Shown piece by piece: positions 45,151-53,730 of a stretch of DNA of 63,466 nt; position 1 is the stretch's first letter; each line of letters opens with the position of its first letter. The notes beneath the pieces were generated by a model. It worked only from the letters and a program-made list of their open reading frames with translations. It was not told the origin of the DNA and made no database searches. The stretch comes from Winogradskyella sp. (GTDB taxonomy: Bacteria; Bacteroidota; Bacteroidia; Flavobacteriales; Flavobacteriaceae): the NCBI RefSeq assembly GCF_025210595.1, contig NZ_JAOARH010000067.1, forward strand, positions 1 to 63,466, written 5' to 3'. A program made the translations under genes and the position numbers.

Positions 45151-45801
45151 TTAAGGAGATAATCGGTCTATTTTCCAGTTGTAATCTTCTTGTAATTTAT
45201 ACCGAATTCTATCGTGCAATCGGTTAGGTCTTCCTTGCCAAAACTCAATTTCTATTGGTCTTACCATATATCCTCCCCAATGTTGAGGCCTTAAAATATC
45301 CTTACCATCATTATACTCTAGCTCTAATGCTTTTAATTTATCTTCTAATGTTTTTCTATCTTCTAAGATTTCGCTTTGATTAGACGCTATGGCTCCAAGC
45401 TGACTGCCACGAGGACGAGATTCAAAATAACCATCACTTAAATTCTCAGCAATTTTTTCAGCTTTTCCTTTAATAATTATTTGTCGTTCTGCAGAGTGCC
45501 AAAAAAAAGATAAGCAAACATTTGGGTTAGCTTCTATAGCTTTACCTTTTTCACTATTATAATTTGTGTAGAATATAAAACCTTCAAAGGTATACTTCTT
45601 AAGAAGCACTACTCTACTCTTTGGGTAACCATCTAATCCTATTGTAGAAACTGTCATAGCATTAGCCTCATCTACATTAAAATGCGTATCTACTTCTACA
45701 AACCAATCTCTGAATAATTCAATTGGATTGTCTGGTACATTGGTTAATAATAACTCTCCTTTTTCGTAAGATTTTCTGTAATCGCTTAGGTCTTTTTCCA
45801 T
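45151..45801 (-). CDS. pdxH: Pyridoxamine 5'-phosphate oxidase
   Basis: 216 aa, full length. Motifs are AMTVSTIGLDGYPKSRVVLLKKY, FYTNYNSEKGKAIEANP, SRPRGSQLGAIAS and the C-terminal EFWQGRPNRLHDR. FMN-dependent oxidation of pyridoxamine or pyridoxine phosphate to PLP. Divergent from the gene at 45883. Confidence 0.95.
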   Translation of the reverse strand: MEKDLSDYRKSYEKGELLLTNVPDNPIELFRDWFVEVDTHFNVDEANAMTVSTIGLDGYPKSRVVLLKKYTFEGFIFYTNYNSEKGKAIEANPNVCLSFFWHSAERQIIIKGKAEKIAENLSDGYFESRPRGSQLGAIASNQSEILEDRKTLEDKLKALELEYNDGKDILRPQHWGGYMVRPIEIEFWQGRPNRLHDRIRYKLQEDYNWKIDRLSP

Positions 45802-45825
45802 GATTTTACGAAGTTAAATCAATAT

Positions 45826-45855
45826 TTTGTTTCTATCAAAAAAAGTGTAGATTTG
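45826..45855 (+). promoter_or_regulatory. Near-consensus promoter (TTTG-N18-TAGATTTG)
   Basis: TTTG at 45826-45829 and TAGATTTG at 45848-45855 with 18 nt between. The TTG start at 45853 lies inside the -7 box and is therefore rejected in favour of ATG 45883. Confidence 0.6.
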
Positions 45856-45882
45856 ATAAACTTAACCTATTTATACCCTAAC

Positions 45883-46296
45883 ATGCACTTTGAAGAATCA
45901 TCCTTTTCAAAATCATTGAGTTATAAAAAAATTACTCTAGATTTTGGTGTTTATTATATATGTGACGACTTTTTTATTCTTGAAGTAAACGAAGGAGTAC
46001 ATTTTAATTGGGATAAGTTAAGTATACTTCTAGGCTCTCTTAGAAACTATTTCGGAAATCATAAAACTATAGCTTACATTTCTAACCGTATTAATTCATA
46101 TTCTATAGACCCAGTGCTTTGGTCCTATTTTGACAAAGATGATAGTATTTTAATAGCAGCATCTATAGTAAGCTACAGAAGTAGTACTATTATAAATGCT
46201 AATATCGAAAAAGAAATGGCTTCAATACCTATAAAGCGTTCACGCAGCTTAGAAGAGGCTGTTAATTGGGTGCAACAGCTAAAAGAATTTAACTAA
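45883..46296 (+). CDS. STAS/SpoIIAA-like protein, unknown
   Basis: 137 aa from ATG 45883 (MHFEESSFSK). The start was chosen by the promoter at 45826. The protein has a mix of strands and helices, with YKKITLDFGVYYICDDFFILEV and ISNRINSYSIDPVLWSYF, somewhat like a SpoIIAA/STAS fold. It is convergent with rnz and overlaps it by 4 nt. Another small STAS-like gene sits on the far side of rnz. Confidence 0.6.
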   Translation: MHFEESSFSKSLSYKKITLDFGVYYICDDFFILEVNEGVHFNWDKLSILLGSLRNYFGNHKTIAYISNRINSYSIDPVLWSYFDKDDSILIAASIVSYRSSTIINANIEKEMASIPIKRSRSLEEAVNWVQQLKEFN

Positions 46297-47198
46297 AACT
46301 CAAATGACCTACCGTCTTTTGCTAAAAGTACATTATTAAATTCTTCTTTAGCTTCGTTTTCAAATTCTTCGTAACCATTGTAACGTGTGGAAAAGTGCCC
46401 AAGTATTAAGTTTTCTACATTAGATTTTTTAGCAATTATTGCAGCATGCCTTGCTGTGCTATGCTTAGTACGTTTACAAAGGTCTTCATTCTTATCTAAA
46501 AAGGTAGATTCGTGGTAAAGAACTGTTGCATTCTTTATAATAGGAATAATGTCTTCATTATAAACGGTATCACTACAAAATGCATAACTTTTGGGTGGTA
46601 AAGGATCTTTTGTAACTAAAGCATTATCTATTAATACTCCATCTTCATTTTCTACATCTGCTCCTTGCTTTAATTTTCTATAGTAAGCTACATTAATATT
46701 AGCGTTTAAAACAGCATTTATATCTAGCTTACGTTCGTTTTCTTTTTCCTTGAATAAAAATCCGTTGGTATATACTCTATGCTTTAGAGGAATGGTATAA
46801 ACTTCTACTTTATCATCTTCAAAAATTAATTCAGATTTTTTTGAAGTTAACTCATGAAAAACTAACGAATAACTAGTCCAAGATTCTGAAAGCTTAAGCT
46901 GAAGTAAAATAATGTCTTTAATTCCTTTAGGGCCATAAATATGAAGCTCAGTTTCTCTGGTTAATAATTGAAACGTACTTACTAAACCGATTAAACCGAA
47001 ATAATGATCTCCATGAAGATGAGAAATAAATACACGCTTAATTCTAGAAAACTTTACCTTATTACGTCTTAATTCTACTTGTGTACCTTCACCACAGTCA
47101 ATTAAAAACATATGGTTCTTAATTTCTAAAACCTGAGATGTTGGGTTGGTATTAGTGCGTGGTGTAGCGCTATGGCAGCCGAGTATGGTTAGTTTCAT
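46293..47198 (-). CDS. rnz: Ribonuclease Z
   Basis: 301 aa. MBL-fold tRNA 3' processing nuclease. The metal site HLHGDHYFG, the N-terminal LGCHSATPRTNTNPTSQV, the later HESTF and GHFSTRY are intact, matching RNase Z. Downstream of a small STAS-like gene. Confidence 0.94.
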   Translation of the reverse strand: MKLTILGCHSATPRTNTNPTSQVLEIKNHMFLIDCGEGTQVELRRNKVKFSRIKRVFISHLHGDHYFGLIGLVSTFQLLTRETELHIYGPKGIKDIILLQLKLSESWTSYSLVFHELTSKKSELIFEDDKVEVYTIPLKHRVYTNGFLFKEKENERKLDINAVLNANINVAYYRKLKQGADVENEDGVLIDNALVTKDPLPPKSYAFCSDTVYNEDIIPIIKNATVLYHESTFLDKNEDLCKRTKHSTARHAAIIAKKSNVENLILGHFSTRYNGYEEFENEAKEEFNNVLLAKDGRSFEF

Positions 47199-47266
47199 AA
47201 ATTTGTCGTTTAGTTGTTACTTTCAATTCAACTTTACCGACTAAAAGCACAACAGCTAAATATTGA

Positions 47267-47599
47267 TTAAAAGCCTAAATCGCGTTCAATCTCTTCCATT
47301 TCAATAATATCGTAGGCTTCTTGTATAGTAGGCACCACTACTATTTCATCTGGCATTTGATCTAAATCGACCTTATCTGTAACAATAACAAAAGATTTAT
47401 TATCGCTACGATGGTTATTACTTAATCGAAGAAATTCAATAATATCTTCTAAATTAATTTTGTCTAAACTCGTTAAATTAACAATTAAATGATCGTTTTT
47501 ATACGTATCATAAGCTTGCTCAATAGCATTCACTAAAGTCGTTATAGAAGCTTTTTCTTGAGTTATTATTGTAATATTTCCATCTCTATCTACAATCAT
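47267..47599 (-). CDS. Small STAS-like protein next to rnz
   Basis: 110 aa. MIVDRDGNITIITQEKAS, then NAIEQAYDTYKNDHLIVNLTSLDKINLEDIIEFL, is an alternating strand-helix pattern like a STAS or anti-sigma antagonist domain. It follows pyrB by 3 nt, so it ends the pyrR-pyrB operon, with rnz 68 nt downstream. It has no catalytic residues. Confidence 0.65.
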   Translation of the reverse strand: MIVDRDGNITIITQEKASITTLVNAIEQAYDTYKNDHLIVNLTSLDKINLEDIIEFLRLSNNHRSDNKSFVIVTDKVDLDQMPDEIVVVPTIQEAYDIIEMEEIERDLGF

Positions 47600-47602
47600 A
47601 GC

Positions 47603-48532
47603 TTATTGTTTTATTTTAGAAGCTAAAAGATATATTACGGCCATTCTTACAGCAACACCATTTTCTACCTGATCTAAAATTATGGCTTGTTTAGAATCTG
47701 CTACATCACTTGTAATTTCTACACCTCTATTTATTGGTCCTGGGTGCATTATTACAATCTCCTTATCTAAACTATCTAATAATTCTTTGTTAACTCCAAA
47801 TTGTTGGGTGTACTCTCTTGTTGTTGGAAAATAACTTATATCCATACGCTCATTCTGAACTCTAAGCATATTTGCTACATCACACCATTCTAATGCTTTA
47901 CGAAGGTTTGTTTCAACCTTTACTCCAAGCTCTTTGATATATTTTGGAAGAAGTGTTTTTGGTCCGCAAACCATAACATTTGCACCTTGTAATTGTAATG
48001 CATAGATATTAGAAAGCGCTACTCTACTATGTAATATATCTCCAACAATAACTACATTCTTCCCTTTTACAGTGCCTAACTTCTCTCTTATTGAATAAGA
48101 ATCTAATAAAGCTTGTGTAGGGTGTTCGTGTGCTCCATCACCAGCATTAATAATACTTGCATTAACGTGTTTTGATAAAAACACACCTGCTCCTGGATTA
48201 GGATGACGCATTACTACCATATCTACTTTCATAGATAGTATATTGTTAACTGTATCTATAAGTGTTTCTCCTTTTTTTACTGAAGACTGTGATGCAGAAA
48301 AGTTAATGACATCAGCCGAAAGTCTTTTTTCAGCAAGCTCAAAGGATAATTTGGTACGTGTAGAATTTTCAAAAAATAAGTTGGCTATGGTAATATCTCT
48401 TAGAGAGGGAACCTTTTTAATTGGCCTATTAATTACCTCTTTAAATTGATCTGCGGTTTCAAAAATCAATTCTATATCTTGTTTTGTAAGATATTTTATT
48501 CCTAATAAGTGCTTAACACTTAGCTCACTCAT
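47603..48532 (-). CDS. pyrB: Aspartate carbamoyltransferase catalytic subunit
   Basis: 309 aa. Carbamoyl-phosphate loop FFENSTRTKLSFELAEKRL, VMRHPNPGAG, DGAHEHPTQALLD, VVIVGDILHSRVALSN and MHPGPINRGVEI are all intact. It makes carbamoyl-aspartate in pyrimidine synthesis. No pyrI regulatory gene is next to it. Confidence 0.96.
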   Translation of the reverse strand: MSELSVKHLLGIKYLTKQDIELIFETADQFKEVINRPIKKVPSLRDITIANLFFENSTRTKLSFELAEKRLSADVINFSASQSSVKKGETLIDTVNNILSMKVDMVVMRHPNPGAGVFLSKHVNASIINAGDGAHEHPTQALLDSYSIREKLGTVKGKNVVIVGDILHSRVALSNIYALQLQGANVMVCGPKTLLPKYIKELGVKVETNLRKALEWCDVANMLRVQNERMDISYFPTTREYTQQFGVNKELLDSLDKEIVIMHPGPINRGVEITSDVADSKQAIILDQVENGVAVRMAVIYLLASKIKQ

Positions 48533-48546
48533 TTACTTATTATTTG

Positions 48547-48567
48547 GCTTTAGGCTATTGCTAAAGC
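48547..48567. other. Hairpin in the pyrR-pyrB gap
   Basis: GCTTTAG (48547-48553) and CTAAAGC (48561-48567), 7-nt loop, in the 69-nt gap. No T-run follows on the minus strand, so it is not an obvious attenuator. Confidence 0.45.
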
Positions 48568-48601
48568 ATTATTCTTTGCTATTGTACTAACCTTACGCTT
48601 T

Positions 48602-49141
48602 TTACTTATCAATTAAATATACTGCATCTTCTCCTCCATTCTCAATCCAATTCACTTTTACCTTTTGATGATCGATAGCATCTACTTGCCTTCCTTTATA
48701 ATTGGGCTGAATTGGTAAATGACGACTAAAACGCCTGTCTATTAAGGTTAATAACTCAATATTTTTGGGTCTTCCAAATGATTGTACTGCTGTTAATGCA
48801 GATCTTATACTACGTCCAGTATATAAAACGTCATCTATAAAAACAACATTTTTACCTTCTACTATAAAATCTATCTCTGTAGTATTGGCTTCTAGAGGTT
48901 TATCACCTCTTCTAAAATCATCTCTAAAAAACGTAATATCTAAATGCCCTAACTGAATGTTCTTAATCTTATAAGATTCTGTTAGCATTTGTGCCAAACG
49001 ATCTGCAAGATATTTTCCTCTTGGCTGTATGCCAATTAATACTGTTTCAGAAAAATCGTCGTGATTTTCAATAAGTTGGCAAGCCAATCTGTGCAGTGTT
49101 ATATTGACTTCTTTAGAATTGAGTAATACTTTTTGACTCAT
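48602..49141 (-). CDS. pyrR: PyrR bifunctional regulator / uracil phosphoribosyltransferase
   Basis: 179 aa. The PRPP-binding loop is FIDDVLYTGRSIRSAL. The N-terminal GIQPRGKYLADRL and the ending LIDRRFSRHLPIQPNYKGRQVD are typical. In Bacillus, PyrR binds the pyr mRNA to attenuate it. Here the leader upstream is only about 20 nt, too short for a classic attenuator. It forms an operon with pyrB and has a consensus promoter. Confidence 0.93.
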   Translation of the reverse strand: MSQKVLLNSKEVNITLHRLACQLIENHDDFSETVLIGIQPRGKYLADRLAQMLTESYKIKNIQLGHLDITFFRDDFRRGDKPLEANTTEIDFIVEGKNVVFIDDVLYTGRSIRSALTAVQSFGRPKNIELLTLIDRRFSRHLPIQPNYKGRQVDAIDHQKVKVNWIENGGEDAVYLIDK

Positions 49142-49166
49142 GTAGTATCCAAACGTAATTGATTAG

Positions 49167-49197
49167 CAAAGTTAAGGTAAAATATTAGAGTATCAAA
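49167..49197 (-). promoter_or_regulatory. Consensus promoter of pyrR (TTTG-N19-TAACTTTG)
   Basis: On the minus strand TTTG (49197-49194) and TAACTTTG (49174-49167) are separated by 19 nt. It lies 26 nt before the pyrR ATG. A second -7-like TACGTTTG lies at 49157-49150. Confidence 0.65.
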
Positions 49198-49216
49198 CAC
49201 ATAATTTACCATAAAA

Positions 49217-49243
49217 AAAGCCTCTTGAAAATCAAGAGGCTTT
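49217..49243 (-). terminator. Intrinsic terminator of rpsA
   Basis: Perfect 12-bp stem AAAGCCTCTTGA / TCAAGAGGCTTT with a 3-nt loop. On the minus strand it ends in a T-run, 22 nt after the rpsA stop. Confidence 0.88.
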
Positions 49244-49265
49244 ATACAGTTATAATGTAAAGGAA

Positions 49266-51101
49266 TTATTTCTTCCCATCCATTTTATCTTTAAGTGCTT
49301 GTAAAGCATCGTTTGCATCACCTAAAGTTGGTTTAGCTTCTGCCGCTTGTGCTTCTGCTTTTTTAACAGCTTGCTTAACGATCTTAGCTTCTTCTTCTCT
49401 AAATACTGCTGTATGAGATGCTACTACACGCTTGAATTCTTTATTGAACTCAATGATCTTAAATTCTGCTTCTTCACCTTTCTTAAGTTTAGAACCATCT
49501 TCTTTTTCTAAGTGACGAGATGGAATGAAAGCAACGATATCTTCATTAAACTCAATAGTTGCACCTTTATCAACAACCTCTGTGATAGCAGCTGTATGAG
49601 ATGTACCTAAAGCAAACTCTTTTTCGTACTTATCCCAAGGATTTTCTTCTGTTTGCTTATGACCTAATGATAATTTACGTCCTTCAACATCTAGTTCTAA
49701 TACAACAACTTCTAATTTATCACCTACGTTACAGAACTCTGAAGGGTGCTTGATTTTCTTAGTCCAAGATAAATCAGAGATGTAGATTAATCCATCAATA
49801 CCTTCTTCTAATTCTACAAATACACCAAAGTTAGTAAAGTTGCGTACTACACCTGTGTGTCTAGAACCAACAGGATATTTAGATGTAATATCTGTCCATG
49901 GATCTGGTGTTAATTGCTTAATACCAAGAGACATTTTACGATCTTCTCTATCTAATGTTAAGATTTGTGCTTCAATTTCGTCACCAACAGCTACGAAATC
50001 TTGAGCTGAACGTAAATGCGTAGACCAAGACATTTCAGAAACGTGTACTAATCCTTCTACACCTTCTTCAACTTCTACAAAAGCACCGTAATCTGCAATA
50101 ACAACTACTTTACCTTTTACTTTATCACCTACTTTTACGTCTTCACCTAACGCTTCCCAAGGATGCTTAGATAATTGCTTAAGACCTAATTGAATTCTAG
50201 ATTTGTTTTCATCAAAGTCAAGAATTACAACATTTAATTTCTGATCTAACTCAACAATCTCATTTGGATGGTTGATACGAGACCATGATAAATCTGTAAT
50301 ATGAACTAAACCATCTACACCACCTAAATCTATAAACACACCATAAGAAGTAATATTTTTTACAATACCTTCTAATACTTGTCCTTTTTCTAACTGGCCA
50401 ATGATTTCTTTCTTTTGCTCCTCAATATCAGCTTCAATAAGTGCTTTATGAGAAACAACAATGTTTTTAAATTCGTGGTTAATCTTAACAACCTTGAATT
50501 CCATTGTTTTATTAACGTACTGATCGTAATCTCTAATTGGCTTAACATCGATTTGAGAACCTGGCAAGAATGCTTCAATACCAAATACATCTACGATCAT
50601 ACCACCTTTAGTTCTGCATTTTACAAAACCATTAACGATCTCACCTGTATCGTGTGCATTATTTACACGATCCCAAGCTTTAATTACTCTTGCTTTTCTG
50701 TGAGATAATACTAACTGACCTGTTGCATCTTCGCGTACATCAATTAATACTTCTACTTTGTCACCAACTTTAAGATCTGGATTGTAACGGAACTCATTAA
50801 GAGAAATTACACCTTCAGATTTAGCATTGATGTCTATAATAGCATCTCTGTCTGTAATATGAATTACTTCACCAATTACAACTTCATCATCTAAAGTATC
50901 TACGAAATTTTCAGATACTAATTTTTCAAATTCTGCAAGCTTGTTGTCCGCTACTTGCTCAATTCCTTCTTCGTAATTGTGCCAATCGAACTCTTTTAAG
51001 AATTTTTCTGGATTTGCTTGAGCTTCAGAGATTACTGGAGCTTCAACTTTAGTAGCTTCAGTTGTTACAACTTCAGCATCTTTTGCTTTATTTTCAGCCA
51101 T
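49266..51101 (-). CDS. rpsA: 30S ribosomal protein S1
   Basis: 611 aa, typical for Bacteroidota. Repeated S1 domains are visible, for example GIVKNITSYGVFIDLGG, KVVVIADYGAFVEVEEG and GVVRNFTNFGVFVELEEG, each with the V-GLVHI or GLIYISDLSW continuation. The N-terminal and C-terminal Glu/Ala/Lys tails are normal. It binds mRNA for initiation, which matters in a genome without Shine-Dalgarno sites. Its leader carries a strong stem-loop. Confidence 0.96.
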   Translation of the reverse strand: MAENKAKDAEVVTTEATKVEAPVISEAQANPEKFLKEFDWHNYEEGIEQVADNKLAEFEKLVSENFVDTLDDEVVIGEVIHITDRDAIIDINAKSEGVISLNEFRYNPDLKVGDKVEVLIDVREDATGQLVLSHRKARVIKAWDRVNNAHDTGEIVNGFVKCRTKGGMIVDVFGIEAFLPGSQIDVKPIRDYDQYVNKTMEFKVVKINHEFKNIVVSHKALIEADIEEQKKEIIGQLEKGQVLEGIVKNITSYGVFIDLGGVDGLVHITDLSWSRINHPNEIVELDQKLNVVILDFDENKSRIQLGLKQLSKHPWEALGEDVKVGDKVKGKVVVIADYGAFVEVEEGVEGLVHVSEMSWSTHLRSAQDFVAVGDEIEAQILTLDREDRKMSLGIKQLTPDPWTDITSKYPVGSRHTGVVRNFTNFGVFVELEEGIDGLIYISDLSWTKKIKHPSEFCNVGDKLEVVVLELDVEGRKLSLGHKQTEENPWDKYEKEFALGTSHTAAITEVVDKGATIEFNEDIVAFIPSRHLEKEDGSKLKKGEEAEFKIIEFNKEFKRVVASHTAVFREEEAKIVKQAVKKAEAQAAEAKPTLGDANDALQALKDKMDGKK

Positions 51102-51119
51102 TGCTGATTAAAATTTGTA

Positions 51120-51159
51120 TTCTGTAGTTTTAGAAAGCTTTGCGGAAAAACCTACAGAA
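51120..51159 (-). promoter_or_regulatory. Stem-loop in the rpsA leader
   Basis: On the minus strand TTCTGTAG pairs perfectly with CTACAGAA (51159-51152 with 51127-51120). After one bulged G the stem extends by TTTT/AAAA. The loop contains CCGCAAAGC. It ends 18 nt before the ATG, within a ~115-nt leader from the promoter at 51222. It is a candidate site for S1 autoregulation. Confidence 0.6.
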
Positions 51160-51221
51160 GTATATTATGGTTTTATTTACAATTCCTTTTCCTCTTTCTT
51201 ATATCCGCCAAAAAAGGTGTG

Positions 51222-51252
51222 CAAAATTAATCATTTTCAATCAATTAACAAA
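51222..51252 (-). promoter_or_regulatory. Consensus promoter of rpsA (TTTG-N19-TAATTTTG)
   Basis: On the minus strand TTTG (51252-51249) and TAATTTTG (51229-51222) are separated by exactly 19 nt. It gives a leader of about 115 nt. Between here and the LysM gene at 51503 (51253-51502) the plus strand holds only AT-rich sequence, with no convincing gene or consensus promoter. Confidence 0.7.
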
Positions 51253-51502
51253 AAAATCATATTTTTTAATTTTTTAAATCAAAAAGCAATATTTATTTTA
51301 TTAGCTACTCTAAATGAAAGAGATATAAACTATTTGCACTCCTAACTCTTTATTTAATATTAAAAGTTTCATTTTAAAGTGACCAGCAACATATTTTATG
51401 TGTCATATATACAAATACGAATTTGATGCTTGTCTTATCAGAAAATCGGCATATAAATTGGTATATTTACAATACTATTAATACTTAAAAAATCACACAA
51501 TC

Positions 51503-51880
51503 ATGGTTAAAGCAAAATACCAAGACGTATTAGACTTAGGAGAGCAATTAAACATTCAAGATGGAAGAGTTGAAGAAGCGGATGGACAATTGAAAGTTTG
51601 GGGAACTGCTGCTACGCAATACGAGAAAAATTTACTTTGGGATAAGATTAAAGAAATTGGTGGAGATGAACCTGCTGATATTATGGCAGACATTAAGGTA
51701 GCTGATGAGTCTGTATATGCAAGACACACTGTTGCTTCTGGTGAAACTTTAGGGAAAATTGCAAAACACTATTATGGAGATGCAATGAAGTACAAAGAAA
51801 TCTTTGCTGCTAATACAGATATTCTTAAAAACCCAGATGTAATTCATCCAGATCAGGAATTAGTGATTCCTAATCTTTAA
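51503..51880 (+). CDS. LysM-domain protein (Kbp/YgaU-like)
   Basis: 125 aa. The N-terminal two thirds (KYQDVLDLGEQLNIQDGRVEEADGQLKVWGTA) resembles a BON domain. The C-terminal LysM has TVASGETLGKIAKHYYGD and ANTDILKNPDVIHPDQELVIP. The BON-LysM layout matches E. coli Kbp (YgaU), a cytosolic potassium-binding protein. There is no signal peptide, consistent with this. Confidence 0.88.
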   Translation: MVKAKYQDVLDLGEQLNIQDGRVEEADGQLKVWGTAATQYEKNLLWDKIKEIGGDEPADIMADIKVADESVYARHTVASGETLGKIAKHYYGDAMKYKEIFAANTDILKNPDVIHPDQELVIPNL

Positions 51881-51901
51881 TTAGAGAGATATTTACAAAA
51901 T

Positions 51902-51930
51902 AAAAAAGCGACCTAAATGGTCGCTTTTTT
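51902..51930. terminator. Bidirectional intrinsic terminator
   Basis: Perfect stem AAAAAAGCGACC / GGTCGCTTTTTT with loop TAAAT. Shared by the LysM gene and the convergent cmk gene. Confidence 0.88.
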
Positions 51931-52612
51931 ATACTTTAGTTTTTGCAAACTTTAATAAAGTTTCTAATTGTTCTTCTATTGTGAGGTTAGAATTATCGAT
52001 TTCAATCGCATCTTCTGCCTTTACCAAAGGAGAATCTTCCCTTGTAGAATCTATACGATCTCTGGTTGTTACGTTTTCAAGAACTTCATCATAGCTTAGA
52101 TTATGGCCGCGTTCTAATAATTCTTTATAACGTCTTTGCGCTCTGGTTTCAGCAGAAGCTGTCATAAACACTTTTAATTCGGCATTTGGAAATACAACAG
52201 TACCAATATCTCTCCCATCCATTACAATGCCTTTATCCTTACCCATTAATTGCTGTTGCTCTACCAATTTTTGACGAACTTCAGATATGGTTGCAATTGG
52301 ACTAACATAGCTAGAAACCTTTAGTGTTCTTATGGCTTTTTCAATATTTTTTCCATTTAAATAGACCTCAGCAAAACCTAATGCTTCATTAAACTTAAAT
52401 GTTATATGAATATCATCTAGCTTATCAATTAATTTTTCTGAATGAAAAAAGCCTTCTCCTATTAAATTATTATCTAATGCAAAATAGGTTACTGCTCTAT
52501 ACATAGCACCTGTATCTACATAGATATAGTTTAATTGTTTAGCTAGTTGTTTTGCAATGGTACTTTTTCCTGTAGATGAAAATCCGTCAATTGCTATAAC
52601 TATTTTGTTCAT
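51929..52612 (-). CDS. cmk: Cytidylate kinase
   Basis: 227 aa from ATG 52612 (MNKIVIAIDGFSSTGKST). An upstream ATG at 52642 would add ten residues overlapping porQ. P-loop GFSSTGKSTIAK, YVDTGAMYRAVTYFAL, VMDGRDIGTVVFPNAE and RDRIDSTREDSPL are intact. It phosphorylates CMP and dCMP. It follows porQ by 10 nt. Confidence 0.95.
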   Translation of the reverse strand: MNKIVIAIDGFSSTGKSTIAKQLAKQLNYIYVDTGAMYRAVTYFALDNNLIGEGFFHSEKLIDKLDDIHITFKFNEALGFAEVYLNGKNIEKAIRTLKVSSYVSPIATISEVRQKLVEQQQLMGKDKGIVMDGRDIGTVVFPNAELKVFMTASAETRAQRRYKELLERGHNLSYDEVLENVTTRDRIDSTREDSPLVKAEDAIEIDNSNLTIEEQLETLLKFAKTKV

Positions 52613-52622
52613 TTTATTAAGG

Positions 52623-53657
52623 TTATCTTCTTCTTCTCCCATCTAAATCTATTTGAAGCCCAAAAAAGCTTGTGTTTGATGCACTTGTATATCTTGCATG
52701 TGTATAACTAAATCGCATTGAGTTTAACCTTATACCTACTCCTACAGAAAGTCCTGAAAAGTTTCTTTGATCAATTATTCTTAATTCTTCGGCACGTCTA
52801 AAGTTATAGCCAAACCTTAAATTAAACCCACGCTCTGGCCATAATTCTGCTCCCAAAATTAAATGGCGTAAGGCTTTATTAAAGAAACCTACTTTTTCTT
52901 GTGTTTGATTGCCATCTAAATCTGTAGTTGCTCTTGCTGGATTTGCTACACCTATTGGCCATTTTTGTAAGTTCTCTAAAGTTAAATGCCAACGAATAGG
53001 CACATTCTCTAATGTTTGAGACATTCCAAAATTAACTTCAAAAGGTAAAGGTTCGTTCTGTCCAGCGTAAGTAGAGAATTGGGTTCCTATATTCCTTACT
53101 GTTAATGCTGCATGAAAATCTAACTTTTCATTAATGTACATTAAACCTATATCTACTGCTCCACCAACAGAGTTGTACTGCTCTAATAAAGACGTTATTA
53201 TTTTTACATTAGCACCTACATAAAAATCTGTAAAAGGAATATTATAATTGTAGCCAGCAGAAATTGCAGCTTCATTACCTTTAAATGTTCCTGTTGACAC
53301 ACCATTAACATCGTATCCATCAAATGTACCATAATTAATATAGGTCACACCAAAATGAAAGGTTTGTACATGTCTATCCCAAGTATAAGCATAAGCAGCA
53401 GTACCATAAGTAATACCACCTAAATAACTAGATACATTTACTGCCAACTGGTTGTGCATTTGCCAATTTAATGACGCAGGATTGTATAATGCCTCCGTAA
53501 CGTCATGATCAAAATTGGTAATGATTTTTCCACCTAACGCAGCTTGTCTTGGTGAAGAAACTAAATTAAGGAATTGATAAGTAGACTCACCACCCAATTG
53601 AGCAAACATTGGCAATGCTAAAAGTATAAAACAGAATTGGGTAACCCTCTTTATCAT
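52623..53657 (-). CDS. porQ: Type IX secretion system protein PorQ
   Basis: 344 aa. Signal peptide, then LGGESTYQFLNLVSSPRQAALGGK and VTEALYNPASLNWQM, ending in a Phe/Arg-rich barrel (SFFGLQIDLDGRRRR). It belongs to the PorP/PorQ/PorV FadL-like family of outer-membrane proteins. PorQ is part of the T9SS attachment complex with PorU, PorV and PorZ. The rest of the T9SS is not in the window. Confidence 0.9.
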   Translation of the reverse strand: MIKRVTQFCFILLALPMFAQLGGESTYQFLNLVSSPRQAALGGKIITNFDHDVTEALYNPASLNWQMHNQLAVNVSSYLGGITYGTAAYAYTWDRHVQTFHFGVTYINYGTFDGYDVNGVSTGTFKGNEAAISAGYNYNIPFTDFYVGANVKIITSLLEQYNSVGGAVDIGLMYINEKLDFHAALTVRNIGTQFSTYAGQNEPLPFEVNFGMSQTLENVPIRWHLTLENLQKWPIGVANPARATTDLDGNQTQEKVGFFNKALRHLILGAELWPERGFNLRFGYNFRRAEELRIIDQRNFSGLSVGVGIRLNSMRFSYTHARYTSASNTSFFGLQIDLDGRRRR

Positions 53658-53730
53658 AGATTTTGCAAAATAAATAAATCTATCTTAAAACGATGATATG
53701 ATTTTTTTATTTTTTGCTTAAAGTTATTTT

